A stretch of DNA of 64,000 nt from Tetranychus cinnabarinus (Eukaryota; Arthropoda; Arachnida; Trombidiformes; Tetranychidae): the NCBI GenBank assembly GCA_022266195.1, contig WHVY01000005.1, positions 4,774,001 through 4,838,000 of the forward strand. Direction: 5' to 3'. Under the pieces are notes generated by a model. The model worked only from the letters and a program-made list of their open reading frames with translations, made no database searches and was not told the origin of the DNA. Positions 23,943-36,500 of this stretch are shown here, one piece after another (within the stretch, counting starts at the first letter, position 1; the number at the start of each line of letters is the position of its first letter). The position numbers were made by a program, and so were the translations under genes.

Positions 23943-24560
23943 GAAACTTGAAGTCGATTAATTTTCATATCGTTTTAAAACGTCTCAAGTCACAAATCCA
24001 ACAAACTAATTAACTGAAAAGGTTTTTCGTGTTAAAGCAAAGGTCTTTTGTAAATGCATATTACATCTTGAGTCAATATGCAGAGCTTAAGATTGCTGCA
24101 GATTAATCTTCGATCTTGCAAGATGATTTACCCAACAATGATTGTAAAAAGGTTAGAGAGGTTTGCATTGTTAATTGAAATGAACGCAATTAGCTTTAAA
24201 TGTCATTTTTAGTATATTTTAAAGCTTTCCAACTAGGAAGAGTTTGGTTAGAAACTTGAAGTCGACCAATTTTCACGAAAAATCGTTTCAATAACGTACA
24301 ATCTCCAGTCAAAAACCAAACGAAGCAAGTCATAGAATAAAATGTTGTATAAAAGGTTTTTGCTGTTAAAGAGAAGGTCTTTTTGCATAAGCAAATGCAT
24401 ATTACATTTCGAATCAATATACAGAACTTAAGATTGCTGCAAATCAATCTTCGGTCTTTCAAAATCATTTACCAAACAAAGATTGTTGATCGAAATGAAC
24501 GCAATTAGCTTTGGATTGTAATTTTTAGTAGATTTTAAAGCTAAGAAGAGTTTGGTTAGT
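23943..24560. repeat. 308-bp tandem duplication
   Basis: Two head-to-tail units lie at 23943-24250 and 24251-24560. Both begin GAAACTTGAAGTCGAYYAATTTTCA and both end AGGAAGAGTTTGGTTAG or AAGAAGAGTTTGGTTAG. Shared landmarks include CAAATGCATATTACAT, CTTAAGATTGCTGCA and GAAATGAACGCAATTAGCTTT. The copies have diverged by substitutions and small indels, so the duplication is not recent. No transposon ends were seen. Confidence 0.8.
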
Positions 24561-26193
24561 TTTGCTTTTATGAAATACTTTAGTATTCATTACAAGATGT
24601 AGTACATCACAAGAAATACTTTTTTGTCTTTTCAACTTGTCATGAAAATTTGCTTCTGAAGCTGTTTATTGCATTAATATTACTATTGTTTCTCTGTTGA
24701 CTGAAAATCTAATGATTGTTGATATTCAAAGGCAAAGTTAATAAATTTACATCCAACTTGAGCTGCACATTTGTTGATGTTTTTTACATTGACTGATTCA
24801 ATTTGAACTGTAACCCTTTCGATCAATTGGATTGAATGAAAGTTAACGTCTCAAGTGGAAACGATTCATCTCCATTGATTTCAATGCAAAGTCCCTGTCT
24901 ATTCTGATAAAATGTAATAACCTTGTTTCCCTCTGATTCTTGATCGTAACAATGAAAGAAGGAAAGAAAAAAGGAAATATTTCTCTGGCCCGAAATTTCC
25001 TTTTGATAATCAGTTTTGTTCATTGTTACCCTGTGAACAGACAACCAAATGGAACTAAAAGAAAGGAAAAATCTTTACCAACTTTCTTCTTCTTCTCGGT
25101 TCAGCTTTAGTTATTCAATAGTTTACCTTTTCACTCAGTTTTTCCCAGTTGACATTCAACTCACGGAAAATGTTTTCACAAACAGCAACCAAAAAAGCAA
25201 CAATAAAAAAACAAATATCATTACAATTAAATGGTTACTTGTAATGGTCATCTATGGAAGAAGCGAAGAAAAAAATTCACTCCTTTTTATACTTTTATCA
25301 GTTCTATTTTTAGTTCTCTAATTTGTTCAGTTAAACAATGAAATGTTCACCATATTATTGCTGAATCTTTTGCTCCTTTCCATACAAAAGGTTCATATTT
25401 CATTTAATAAAATAATGATGATAACCCAAAAGAAGAATAAGTTTTTATATTCAATGGCGATATTTGTGCGAACTTTTTCTTCCAATTGACGTCAAAATGT
25501 TCAATTCTGACTAAATTATTCTGTTCAACTTTTCTCTCTTCATTTATTAATGGATTGTGAAAAAGTTTGGATAAATCAAGTTTTATTGATCAACTTAAAA
25601 GCTCATTAGAATCACAAGTTTTTTTGTCAATAGTCTAATGTTACTCCTTTTATACCTCAAATCGCAGTTCAATCATCATCCAGAGAATCGTTGAATTGAT
25701 TAAGGAATCTCCTGAGATCAACTTTCATTGCCATTCGAATAATCCTTCAAATTTCATTATTTCTACCTTTTCTCATAAATCATAAGTCACCTTAAAATGA
25801 CAACGTATTCAGAGAGTGAACATTTGAATAAACCATTTAACTCCATTTCGTTGTTCAATTTCTTATTCAATCAACTTTTCATGAAGAACGTTTTCTGCAA
25901 TTAATTTTTAAGTCTTTAAAGAGCATTAAATTCAACTTTTGATGAAACATTAATTGCTAAGACGAGATCGGAATATTATATTCCAGTTAATAGACAAAGT
26001 ATTTTAGTCGATTTATTTTGTTCTTGAACTTAAAAATTCTCATTCCTTTCATTTAACTTAGAAACTTAATCTTTCATTTTTGTGTCTTTGATCTTTTGAA
26101 TGCAATACAAACCTTTTATTCAATTATCTAGCATTGGTATGAATAGCAGTTTAATAGCGAAAGTTTTCACACTTCCCATTTCTGCATTGAATA
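24561..26193. other. Intron segment, no gene recognised
   Basis: A+T-rich spacer. ORFs of 73-90 codons near 24823-25321 overlap on opposite strands, show no domain and look like chance. Confidence 0.45.
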
Positions 26194-26954
26194 AGGTATG
26201 ACTCCTAAAGTTTTGGACTAAATAAATTTAGACAATTTTTGTTCGAATTCTTGCTTTAATTTTTATAGTTCTTGTCATAAATTACTGATAAGGGTCCATT
26301 TGAGGCAGCAGCTGAAATTCTGGTCTTTTCGTGACGAAATAGTCTCTCAAAATAGTCGACATCGAAGTCTTCAATTTTTTGCAAAATTCTCTTACGCAAA
26401 GCAGGAAAATCATTCACTTCCCAACCGTTCTCATAAACTTTGGCTTTGAGATGGGACCAGTACCTCTCAATTGATCTTAGTTGAGGTATATTTGGTGGAT
26501 TTTCGTCCTTTTTTACCATTTTAATGCCAAATTTGTGAATGGTTGCCATGGTTACCGAAGCGTAATGACTTGATGCACCATCTGGCCTGGGTTGATGATG
26601 GTTTTGTTTAGATGAGATTTTTGAAGCTGTCTTTCAAGAGTAAAATTGAATCACAGGTGAATCCTTATATCGGCGTATTTAATAATTGGGTCCACTGCTA
26701 TAAAACACGTCTTTAAAACACTTATATAAAGTAAGGTCACTATGCTCATTCACATAAGAAGAAATTAAATTTTTACGCTGTTGTCTATTGAGAGCCATAA
26801 CTTCAAAATCTTTGATCAAAATAAATTAATTTTTGACTAAAATATTCTTGAAAAGTGCCTCTTTATTTCAACGGTTAAATGGTGCCTGTAAGTCTAGTCT
26901 TACTGTCTCAATTCAATTTTGAAAAATTAGTCCAAAACATTAGGAGTCATACCT
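26194..26954 (-). mobile_element. Internally deleted Tc1/mariner-type transposon, DD37E-like
   Basis: A 761-bp element with short terminal inverted repeats (AGGTATGACTCCTAA at the left, its complement at the right), flanked by TA. The minus strand carries both ends of one transposase. The N-terminus is 26798-26679 (MALNRQQRKNLISSYVNEHS, stop after 39 codons). The C-terminal catalytic end begins before 26549 (PDGASSHYAS, then ENPPNIPQLRSIERYW and LKAKVYENGWEV) and stops at 26256. The Asp of PDGASSHYA and the Glu of RSIERYW are separated by 37 residues by my count, which gives the last two catalytic acids a D37E spacing. The first catalytic Asp and most of the DNA-binding region are deleted, so it cannot encode an active enzyme. 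Confidence 0.85.
26256..26591 (-). pseudogene. C-terminal fragment of Tc1/mariner-type transposase
   Basis: The frame reads in from HHQPRPDGASSHYASVT, before the ATG at 26549, and ends YDKNYKN at 26256. It contains the second catalytic Asp, the NPPNIPQLRSIERYW motif with the final Glu, and the typical VYENGW that follows. It is a fragment of the catalytic domain, detached from the N-terminal fragment at 26679-26798 by an internal deletion. Confidence 0.8.
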
Positions 26955-28728
26955 TATTGAACAAAGTTCCAATCATGAATCAAGAGAATGCTTTAAGAGA
27001 ATCTTTTGAGAACTTCTTTCGCCAAAAAGAATGCAAATCGACAGTTTTAATGAAAAGAGTTCCTTGATTGAAGAACTGCTGTTGCATCTCTTAACTGCTG
27101 TTAAAATGATTGAACTTGCAGGGTGCATTTACGCTTAAAGACTCATAATTATTGAAGAATCGAGAAGATAATTGAAATTGAAATGACTTGAAAAGACTTT
27201 GATTCACATGTTTTATACACAAAATCGGAATATGAAACATCGATTATTCGCAGAAAGAAATTTAATTGCATTTCCATTTTGTCACATTTTCTGTCGATTG
27301 CTTCTTAGTTCATTTTAAAGACCTTTTTCTCAGCTTCTTCAAGTAAATGGTAGCAAGTCTTGTTTATTCAGTTCTCTAATTGTTCATCGTTTAGTCATGT
27401 TCTAACGAATATCAGTTAGTCTGGATGTCAGTTCGTACCTTTCATTTGATGGTTCGGGGATTTTTCTTCTTCCATTGAAGGTGAATTTGAAACAAGTGAA
27501 CATTTCATTCCAATGTTTGTGGAAAAATCGTTCTACAATTTAAACAGTTTTGATGGTTGAGTTGATGAGAACTGTTTGCTATTATTTTTGCTAATAAAAT
27601 TACAAAAAAAGTTATTCTTTATTTTATTACAATTGCTTTTCAATTTTACTCTTAACCCTGATTCAATTCATTTCAATAGTAAAAGTGAATTAAAAGATTA
27701 TTTTGAATCGAGTTACTCAACGAAATGAAATTCAACTTTTTAATCAAAGGAAAAGCATATCATTCAAAATTTGATAATGTTAATGAAAACCATGAACTTT
27801 TATTTTCTCAGAACTAACTCAACTAATATTGAAAAGAGTAACTTTGAAAAAAGAAATCAATTTTTGGATGAAAATAGAATCTCAATTTTCATTAATAAAC
27901 TATCAAATACAAAGTATCACAATTTATATCATCATTTTAATACAGAATTTGTTTTCGTTCAAACTTGACATCGTTCATCTTGATTAAGCCATGAAACGAA
28001 ATTTGCAAAATGTTGTTTGGAAAGTTTGATTTTCTAGAAAATAAAGGCTTCCATTGTAATAATAGGTTTCATCAAACATCAAAATTGAAATGAAATGTCA
28101 ATCAAATGGATAAATTGTCAGAGCAAATGCATGATTCTGTGAAAAAAACATCAATTTGAGTTCCAAACATGTTCGAAGGGAAAGTTTGCTGACAAATGTG
28201 AGTTAATCATCTCACGATATTTATCTATTAGAACAAAAGTCAAAAAAAGTTTTCGAATCTTTTTTTCGATTCCATCAAGTCTTCTCCAGATACTGTGGCT
28301 TCCCCTTTTCCAGGTCAATCGACTAATCTTCAAAATCGTTTCTTAAATACGTTTCTTATATTTATCTAAATACAGAGAAAATTCTCAATCTCAGTTACAC
28401 GAAGTTTCGAATCTTAGATCACAGAAACATCAAACTTTTGTTCGAACAAAATGCCAACAAAACGATTCGCTCTAAATTTCATTCCCATTGTTTTACGTTT
28501 CGACTTTGGAACGAAAGCTTCTTTGCTTTTCCAAAGCGTTTTCTTGCTCCACATTCAACGATATTTATGAGAAGATTTTGGTGTTTTCTTTCGTCAGATT
28601 TGAATGGAACTTTCAGAATTGTATTGACACTTAATATGGTAACCAATTCAGAAAATTTGATGGAAACAAAATGTTCTTCTTTACATATTATAAATATATT
28701 GAATCCATTTCGATTGTTGTTTTATTAA
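26955..28728. other. Intron segment, no gene recognised
   Basis: A+T-rich spacer between two transposon relics. ORFs of 60-96 codons (for example 28438-28728) show no domain. Confidence 0.45.
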
Positions 28729-29839
28729 CCCTCCGTTGCTACTCTTAGAAAAAGTCACAAATATTCTACTCTTGAGACAAAACTGTCCGTAGCCTTAACT
28801 GTAGTAAAAACAAATGAGAGCTAAAAGTTGTAAAATGGGGGGTGGCGGTGACCCTGACCCTAACCATTGACCAAAATTTTGTTTCTTATTTTTTATTGCT
28901 TTTTCAGTCTTCTCACTTTACTTCGGTCTTATTGCCTTTTCTCAATTTAGTAAAATTTCAAGTTGCTCTACAAATGCAGTTACTTATACCAAAATTTGCA
29001 TATTTCAGAATTTTCAATGCTTTCTTATTCTGAAACCGCAATAGACTTTGAGACCGTGTTTGTTGGATCTTTTTCAGAATATTTGAATCTAATGAAATAT
29101 GCAATCAAAATTTGGGGACAAATTACGAATTATTTATTATGTAATTTTCAATTCTTTCAAATAACGATTGCTTTCTCTATTGTAAGGCTAAATCTGGATA
29201 CCAATATATTCGTTTTACAGTGATATAAATCAAACCGCAATAGACTTTTAAAAAAGGCTCGTATAATCTTGTAGGGCATAATCTATTCTAACATAATCCG
29301 AAATCAAAAATTGGTGACAAGTCAACAATTTTAATTGAATTGATTTTTTAATTTCATTGGTTTTCATTGTTCGAATAATTTGGGTAAGAAGAAGTTAAAA
29401 AACTGAATCTTGTCAATGTAACTTAGAAAGTTGAAACCATCATAAAAAATGGTCAAACCAAAAAAGTTTTGTTTGACCTTTGCCCTCTCCTACTAACCAT
29501 CTTTACTTTTTCCTACGGAAAGGCTTGTATAAGCTATTGATGAAAGTTTTTTCAAAAAGCAATAAAGTGGCCAAGAAGAATTTTATTGCTTTGTAGCGTT
29601 AGCAATGCATTTCAGCAAAACTACTCTTAGACTTTTGTGTCTCTAACCGGTTCGATCGACGTTTATATTAATATTACAGGTGAATTGTTATGTTCTTATT
29701 CTTCATTTTTTAGATATAGATGCTCATATCAGTGATTGACAATGTTACGAAGTCAAAAGTTTCTAACTTCAAAGGTTTTGCTTTTATTACTGTTCAAAAA
29801 TTATTTTGGACAAAAAAGTCTAAGAGTAGCAACGGAGGG
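28729..29839. mobile_element. 1,111-bp piggyBac-like non-autonomous element
   Basis: Flanked on both sides by TTAA (28725-28728 and 29840-29843). The termini are perfect inverted repeats of 21 bp that start CCCTCCGTTGCTACTC. TTAA target duplication with CCC at the tip is the hallmark of piggyBac-superfamily transposons. A further copy of CTACTCTTAGACTTTTGTG lies at about 29623, so the terminal motif is repeated subterminally. The internal ORFs (28842-29033 and 28963-29223) do not resemble a piggyBac transposase, so mobilisation would depend on an enzyme from elsewhere. Confidence 0.85.
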
Positions 29840-29843
29840 TTAA

Positions 29844-32800
29844 TATAACTTATCCAAGGAAATGTATTGAATAGACAAAATGTATTGTCAGTTAATTCAT
29901 TTTATCAAATTTTAATACATTTTCATGTTCTCTTTTCATGGAATGTTATTCAATATTTGTTTCTTTTGCTTTTCTTTTCTTTCTTTCAGGTAAAATCTCA
30001 CATTTTTAAGCTTCTCATGTTCTTTCGGCAAGAAAATGGATAAGTTTGAAGATGCAATTTTGTGGCATTTTGTTGATTACAGTAAAAACCATGAGAAGTG
30101 TCTTTGATTAAATGTTATTTACCCATGAAAACCTTGCAGGTCAAAGCTTAACTTAGCTTTTCTTTCTTCATCAACTTTTCATCTCTTTAATTCACAGGAA
30201 TGAATAATTCATTGAGACGTCATTTTCAAGTGTCATCTTGATGTCAACAAAAACTACAGTTAAAAGCCTTCAAGACATGTTTAGACTCTTTTTGTCTGTA
30301 AGTTTAAGTGAGAAATGAAAGTTTTACTCTTGAATAGGCAAACAAGACAAATAATGATGTAAAAAGCCAGTGAAGGATAAAGCAAGTGAACATGAAATAA
30401 TATGGAAAGATAGAGTTAATTGAATCGATTTAATCATGATTAATTGTTCTAATTGCAGTAATCAGTAATTTCAACCTAGACAACATTCCAACGACATTTC
30501 CTTTTCAATGTAATAGTTGTGATTTTCACTCGGAAAACCATTAACCAATTTGACATTTGCCAATGAAATCAACTGCACATTAATTTACGAAAAAAAGGTT
30601 CAAAGTGAAACTATTATCTAGTTAATTGACTAGAGTTGTCCGTCTCTATTAGCGACTTTCGTCGGAACACATTTGCGTAAAAATATTCTCGAATCACTTT
30701 TCCAATTGTCCAGATTGGTGAGAATTTGATAAATTTGAAAACCTTTTTTTCTCGATCAATTTTCAATTCTTGGTTGAACAATACTAAGACGATTGAATCA
30801 ATATTGACTCAACATTTTCCCTTCACTTAACCAATTACAATAGCTATCTAAATAAACGATGTTAAGTCAAAGTTAACCTTAACTTTCTTTTGGTTAACAT
30901 CATTATTTTACAATCGATAAATGACATTCTAACCTCAAGGCATATTCATTTTTCACCTTTTATCGAATTTTGAATTTCAAACCTTCTCATCTGATTAACT
31001 TGATCAGTTGCTTACAAGTAAAACTTGAACTTGAGATAGAAACTTTGAATTTGAGAGAAACTCGAAAACATCGTTCAACCTTCTACTCGAGCCAAAGGTC
31101 GATTTGCATGATTGTGACATCAATCTATGAATTTACTCTGAGAAGAGAATCTTTAGTTTTTCGCAACGAAAATGATCTTTATTCTTGTTCGAAGCAATCA
31201 TAATAAAGATTTATTTTGTTGGTGAAAATGTTATTTATTACTACTTTAGAAATTGAACAAAAAAAACTTTTCTCGTAAAGTGTTAACGATTCTTGTGTGG
31301 AAAGTTTGATAATTAAATTTTAATGTTAAACTGTGCAACAATAAAGGGTTGATAATTAAAGATGAACATTGCCTGTTGATGGTGCAACATGGTTAATGGT
31401 TTTACTTTTCGTATAAAAAGGGTTAATCTTGTGTGCATAAAGGAGAGAGATTAAAAAATAACAATTTCACCCTTTGCTTCATCACCATCTTTTTAGCTAT
31501 TTTCAAAGATCAATTTAAGGTGTAAAAGTGCTTTATTTAATTTACTGTTGCCATCAACTTTTCATCAAATATTTGCCTTTTGATTAAAATTTTATTCTCA
31601 TTAAATTCACTCGATGCAAGTCCATTTGATTTTCATCATTTACTTTCTCAAGATGACAAGATTATTCAATTTCAATCTTTTTTTTTCTTTCAAAAGCAAA
31701 CAAACCAACAATTGTTGAAACTTCATGTCAACTCGTATTCATGATTAACTCGAAAAAACTCGCAACAAGAGAAGCTCAATTTATCACGAATCTTGAGATT
31801 TTGTCTTTTCATCTTTTCTGATGATTGTTTTCATCTTGTAACCTCACTGAAGCTGATTTTGGTCTCAATTTTTGGTCGACTAACAATTTGAATGTTACAA
31901 TCGATTAAACTGTTTATTTAGATTATAAGAGTAAAGCAATGTCACCAGGAAATGGAACATTTTAGTTCATCTCGGAATGACAATGGAACATGAGAATTGA
32001 GAAGTGAAATGAAAGGTTTCAAAACTGTCATCATTTTCGTTCTCATCCAATATAAAGGGATGAAGAAATGAAGATAAGTGTAAGTAAGAGAAGAGAATGG
32101 AATGATTATGAAAGATGAGAAATAAAAGAGAATTGAATTTATTCCAAGAGAATGCGTTCAATAGCATTGATGCACAAAAAAATGTTCAAGTGAATATATA
32201 ATAATAATGAGGAAAGAAAGTCTCTGCAGGGAGTGAATACAAAGGTTCATTCTTTCCCATTCTGTGACTTGGCAAAATATTATTCTGGTTAAAAATATAA
32301 ATGTAATAATATTTTTATCCATTCATTTCAAGCTTCTCTCTATTCGATATAAAATTGTAGTTTATCATTTTCTTATTTTGTGTTTTTGTTCATTCAGCAA
32401 TTTTTGGATGCAACGAAAAATCGTTCAAATCGTAAAATGGTAAATGATGGAAACATTGATGAAATTGTTAATCAGAAAATCATTTATCAGTTGAACAATA
32501 AGTTTGACGCTGTTATCGTGAAAGAATGAGAAGAGTTTATTCAACAATAAATGTTCATTGGTTTGGAGTAAACAGTGGACTTGGTGGTAAATACAATGAT
32601 AATTGTGTGAAAAGAGGAAAAAGAAATTCTGATTGCTCAGGCAATCAGATACAAGGTTCAGGATTAAATTCTGGTTCTTTACTGATTTCGCTTTCCCATC
32701 CATTAACCGGTTGCAACTCATCAATCATTATTTTTACTTGCATCGTCTTACACCATGTTTATTGATTCAATATTCAATCAATTATAATTTCACTTAGTTT

Positions 32801-33369
32801 TTGCTAAACAAAAAGGTTTTCCTCTTGAATCGTTCGAAAAATTTTCATCCATTTCAGACTCAAATTACTGAATAAACCTTTCAATTTCTTTTTCTTCGCT
32901 GTTCTGTACACTGTTAGTTGATAGGCAGAAGTATGGCGATGTGCACTGTGTTCAATAGCATCAAGACCAGCATCTGATGTCTTTATTTTTTTCATTTAAA
33001 TGATTAATTTAGCATTCAAAATTTCTGGAACTCTTAATTGTCTTACAAGGAATTAAAATGAGAAAATAAGAACAATTGGATTTACTCTAATTCGAAATTT
33101 GGTTGAATGATTAACATTTGGAAATGTTCTCGTCTGATGGGATTAGGACCAAAGTATTGTTCAAAAAGATTTTATTGGAAGCAATTTTCAGCAGTTTTAA
33201 CAGTAGATGTCATTGATGGTTGTTCATTTGTTTCATTATTTCGTGTTTGTAAGATAGCACCTCTGGGTTCGATCTGGTTGGATTGATTCCGCCAAGAATT
33301 AACTAGAGAGTAATGAGGTTTGATTGAACTCTAATTGAATGGTTTAAAAGTTATGGTTCACACACAGAT
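29844..33369. other. Intron segment, no gene recognised
   Basis: A+T-rich spacer. Opposite-strand ORFs at 32425-32995 have somewhat protein-like composition but no start context, splice support or family. Confidence 0.4.
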
Positions 33370-33540
33370 TGATGAGGGATCAAAGAGAATGCCATTGGAC
33401 CTTTAGACGATCAGAAAAAGTGCCGTTAACATGTATTCCTCTCTTGGGGTCAAAGTAACGTCAAAATCGGGTTTAGAGAGGGAATGAAGTGAATATGACA
33501 GAGTATGCTTAGTAGGAATCAGCTGTTGACATTTCGTCTC
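33370..33540. repeat. Dispersed repeat, copy 2 (partner at 19150)
   Basis: Matches 19150-19345 in order and orientation through AGAGAATGCCATTG, ACCTTTAGACGATCAGAAAA, TCCTCTCTTGGGGTCAA and GACATTTCGTC, with many differences between blocks. No terminal repeats or coding frame are common to both copies. Confidence 0.5.
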
Positions 33541-36500
33541 AATAGCCAATAAAGCTTAAGGTATATCAGAGTGCTTCATAGCTGAGAAACGTAACCGTTT
33601 TAAGGCTTCAATTCATCAGCAGCTAGCGAGTCCCAAGTGCTATAATCAAGAGAATCGTCCTGAACCTAACGTATTGGTCTACTTTCACAAATGCAAAGTA
33701 ATAATCTACACACAGATTTAAAATCTTCTGGATTTTTTAAATTGACGATTTTCAAAACGAAAAGTTATTAACATAGAAAAATTTTAGCTTTCTATTAGAA
33801 CTTTTGTGGACAATTATTGATGCACTGCTCGTATTTTTTTAATGCTATAAACCAATCAAGTTGCAAACTTCAATCAACACAGGTTTATCAAACGTTTTAA
33901 ACTCGATCTTTCATTCCATGCAATTTGCTCTATTAAACAGGCAATATAATTTCAATCAGTTCCAACCAAATGCTTTGGCCTTATGCAACTGAAGCGATTC
34001 CTGTAAAGCTACTAAAATTACTGTTATTAATGTTGTTTTTGTCCAGAACTGGGCCACCGAAATTCCGTCTAATTTTGCACAATTAAAATAAACTACTCTT
34101 CTGGCGAACCATTTAGTTTGTTAAAAGGAAATTAATTTTTTTTATTTCTTTTGTAATTCTAACCATTCAATTGCGCCATATAACAATAAAAGCAACCCAA
34201 ATTGAGGGTTCAAATAGCAGAATAATCAGTCTGCATTTGAACATCTAAAATGGCAACTCGACAATTAAATGGAAATAAATTGCTTCTGCAAAAAGAAAAG
34301 CAAGAAAAAAACTGAAAAATAATAATGGCTCAACAAACTGAACATTAAAGTTGATCAAAATTGATTTGATTAACATTTTAATTGGCAATGTTAGTTAAAG
34401 AAGAGTCAACATGTTGAATATTGATTATGCCCAATGGAATGAAGCTTTTAATGTAAATTTAATTCCAGGTTAACAAGGATAGTTGACTGTTGATTTTAAT
34501 TTTTGATTGAAGGTTAATTGCTTTTTTATTCAACTTTCACCTATTCCATTGCAGCCTTTCATGTTGATAATGAGTGAAAAATTTGTTGCTCTTAAGGACT
34601 GTTGACAGCGAACCAAGTAACGTTCATAATTGGAGTGAACATGTTCAATGAACATCATCAACCTGATTATCTTAATAATCATTCTTATTCCTTCAGAACT
34701 TTTGTAAACCCTCAAGGCTGAGTTTTTTCTTCTCACAGTTTTCTGTTTTCACCTTGTTTTCCCTTCTCATCTTTTATTCCTTGTTATTCCTTGAGAAATA
34801 AAAAAATCTTGGGATTTTCACTCCCAGACATGTTAAGATAACAGTGAACATGAACAGCCTCAAGATTGTTATTGTTAATAATATTATTGCTCTTATCAAA
34901 ATAACTCTCTTTTCAACTCATTTTTTGTTCCAAAAATTCTGTGTTTATTTTCATTCCAAGTTCACCTCAATTTATGCCAACTTTTTTCTTCTTTATTTTC
35001 ATTTATTCTTTTCTCAACTGTTTCAAATTAAGAACAATTAATCATGAAGAAATGAAACACTTTTATTAAAATGTATATTTAGTTAGTTCTAGTGAACTTT
35101 CAAGAAAAGCAGATTTTCTGGTTTCAATACAATTCTTATTCTTAATCATCTTTTCCAGACGATTTCAATGTTGAACCAATTCTGTTCAAAATCGTTGAAT
35201 CTTGTTTCTTCAAAACCGAAGACTGAATGCTCAAAGTCTGAGATATTAATATTGAAGAATACAAGAATTGCAGGAATCGTTCTTAAACTGATTTACAAAG
35301 TCGACTATTAATTAGAATAAAATTCTTAGGAGAATAAAAAAAGTCTATTTTCTGGTGAAATTTAGCGTAAATATCATAAATCCCATGAAGTGACATTATC
35401 AAAGGTTGTATTTACTTTTAGTTTCATTGAAAATCAAGTAAACAAAACGCTTTCATGTTCTACTCTCGTTTAACATAATGTTATTTAATCAATATGAAAG
35501 TTTATGTTAAAGTTCAAGATTAAAGTCTTGAAAGAGTGAAAATAGTCTCTTGTTTTCATGGTGAATTGGGATGAAAAAAGGAAGAACAAGCAAAAATCCA
35601 ATGAAATTTGTATTTTCTCCAAGATTTTAGGCAACTTTTACTTCAATTATTAACGAGTTTATATTTTCATCACGCAATTTAACAAAATTCATAAATTTAT
35701 TACTGACTCAATGAAAATATTCATTTTTCACTGAATTTTGATAAGTAGTTCAATCATCAAAAGCAATTTGTACACAAAATTATACCTAATTTTGGCATCT
35801 TTTTGAATTAAAAGTAGCTTCAAGTTGAAAATAGACATTGACTCATTTAAGACGACGAGAGGCATCACAATCAAATTGACAAACGTTATCATCAAAACAA
35901 TGTACAGAATATAAACAGATCTTTTCATATTCTGACTATCGAAGGGTCGATAACTTTACGATATTCCCAAATTTGCTTTAAACTAAATCTTCGAAATCTT
36001 CAAAGTGGTCTCGAAACAAACTGGAAAATTGCTCCAGCATTTGATTTTTAGTCAAAGACGAATCATAGTTAACGTCACATCTGAATTGATTAAACAATTA
36101 AAACTGACTGACTTGCCTGATCAATGGATATGAAAGTCCATCCATTGGATTTTATCCAGTTTCTGACAAGAATAATTTTCTGATCTGAATCAAGTTCAGC
36201 AAAGAAAATGCATAATGTAAATGTGTTAAGAGATTACTTGAATAACTCTGAAAGTGTTAACTTGAACTTCTGAATATTACTCATCTTCCAGTTTCTTTCA
36301 TTTATGCTGTTAATGTCAGGTGAAGAAGGCCTTTCAGTTTAGGACCATTTAGTACCTAATGAATCGAACTCAAAGTTTAGTTTTCTTTTGACTCGATTTT
36401 CAATTTTGAATGTTGCCTTTTTGGGGTTAAAATAATTTATTATTTTTCAGAGTTGACCAACAGTAAAATTGAAACAATAATCTTGTTCAATTTGTACCTT

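Noticed and set aside
28848..28868. Telomere-like ACCCTGACCCTAACC
   Set aside because: Only two imperfect units, lying inside the piggyBac-like element; no array.
33262..33300. tRNA B-box-like GGGTTCGATCTGG
   Set aside because: No A box at the right distance, no acceptor stem and no cloverleaf.
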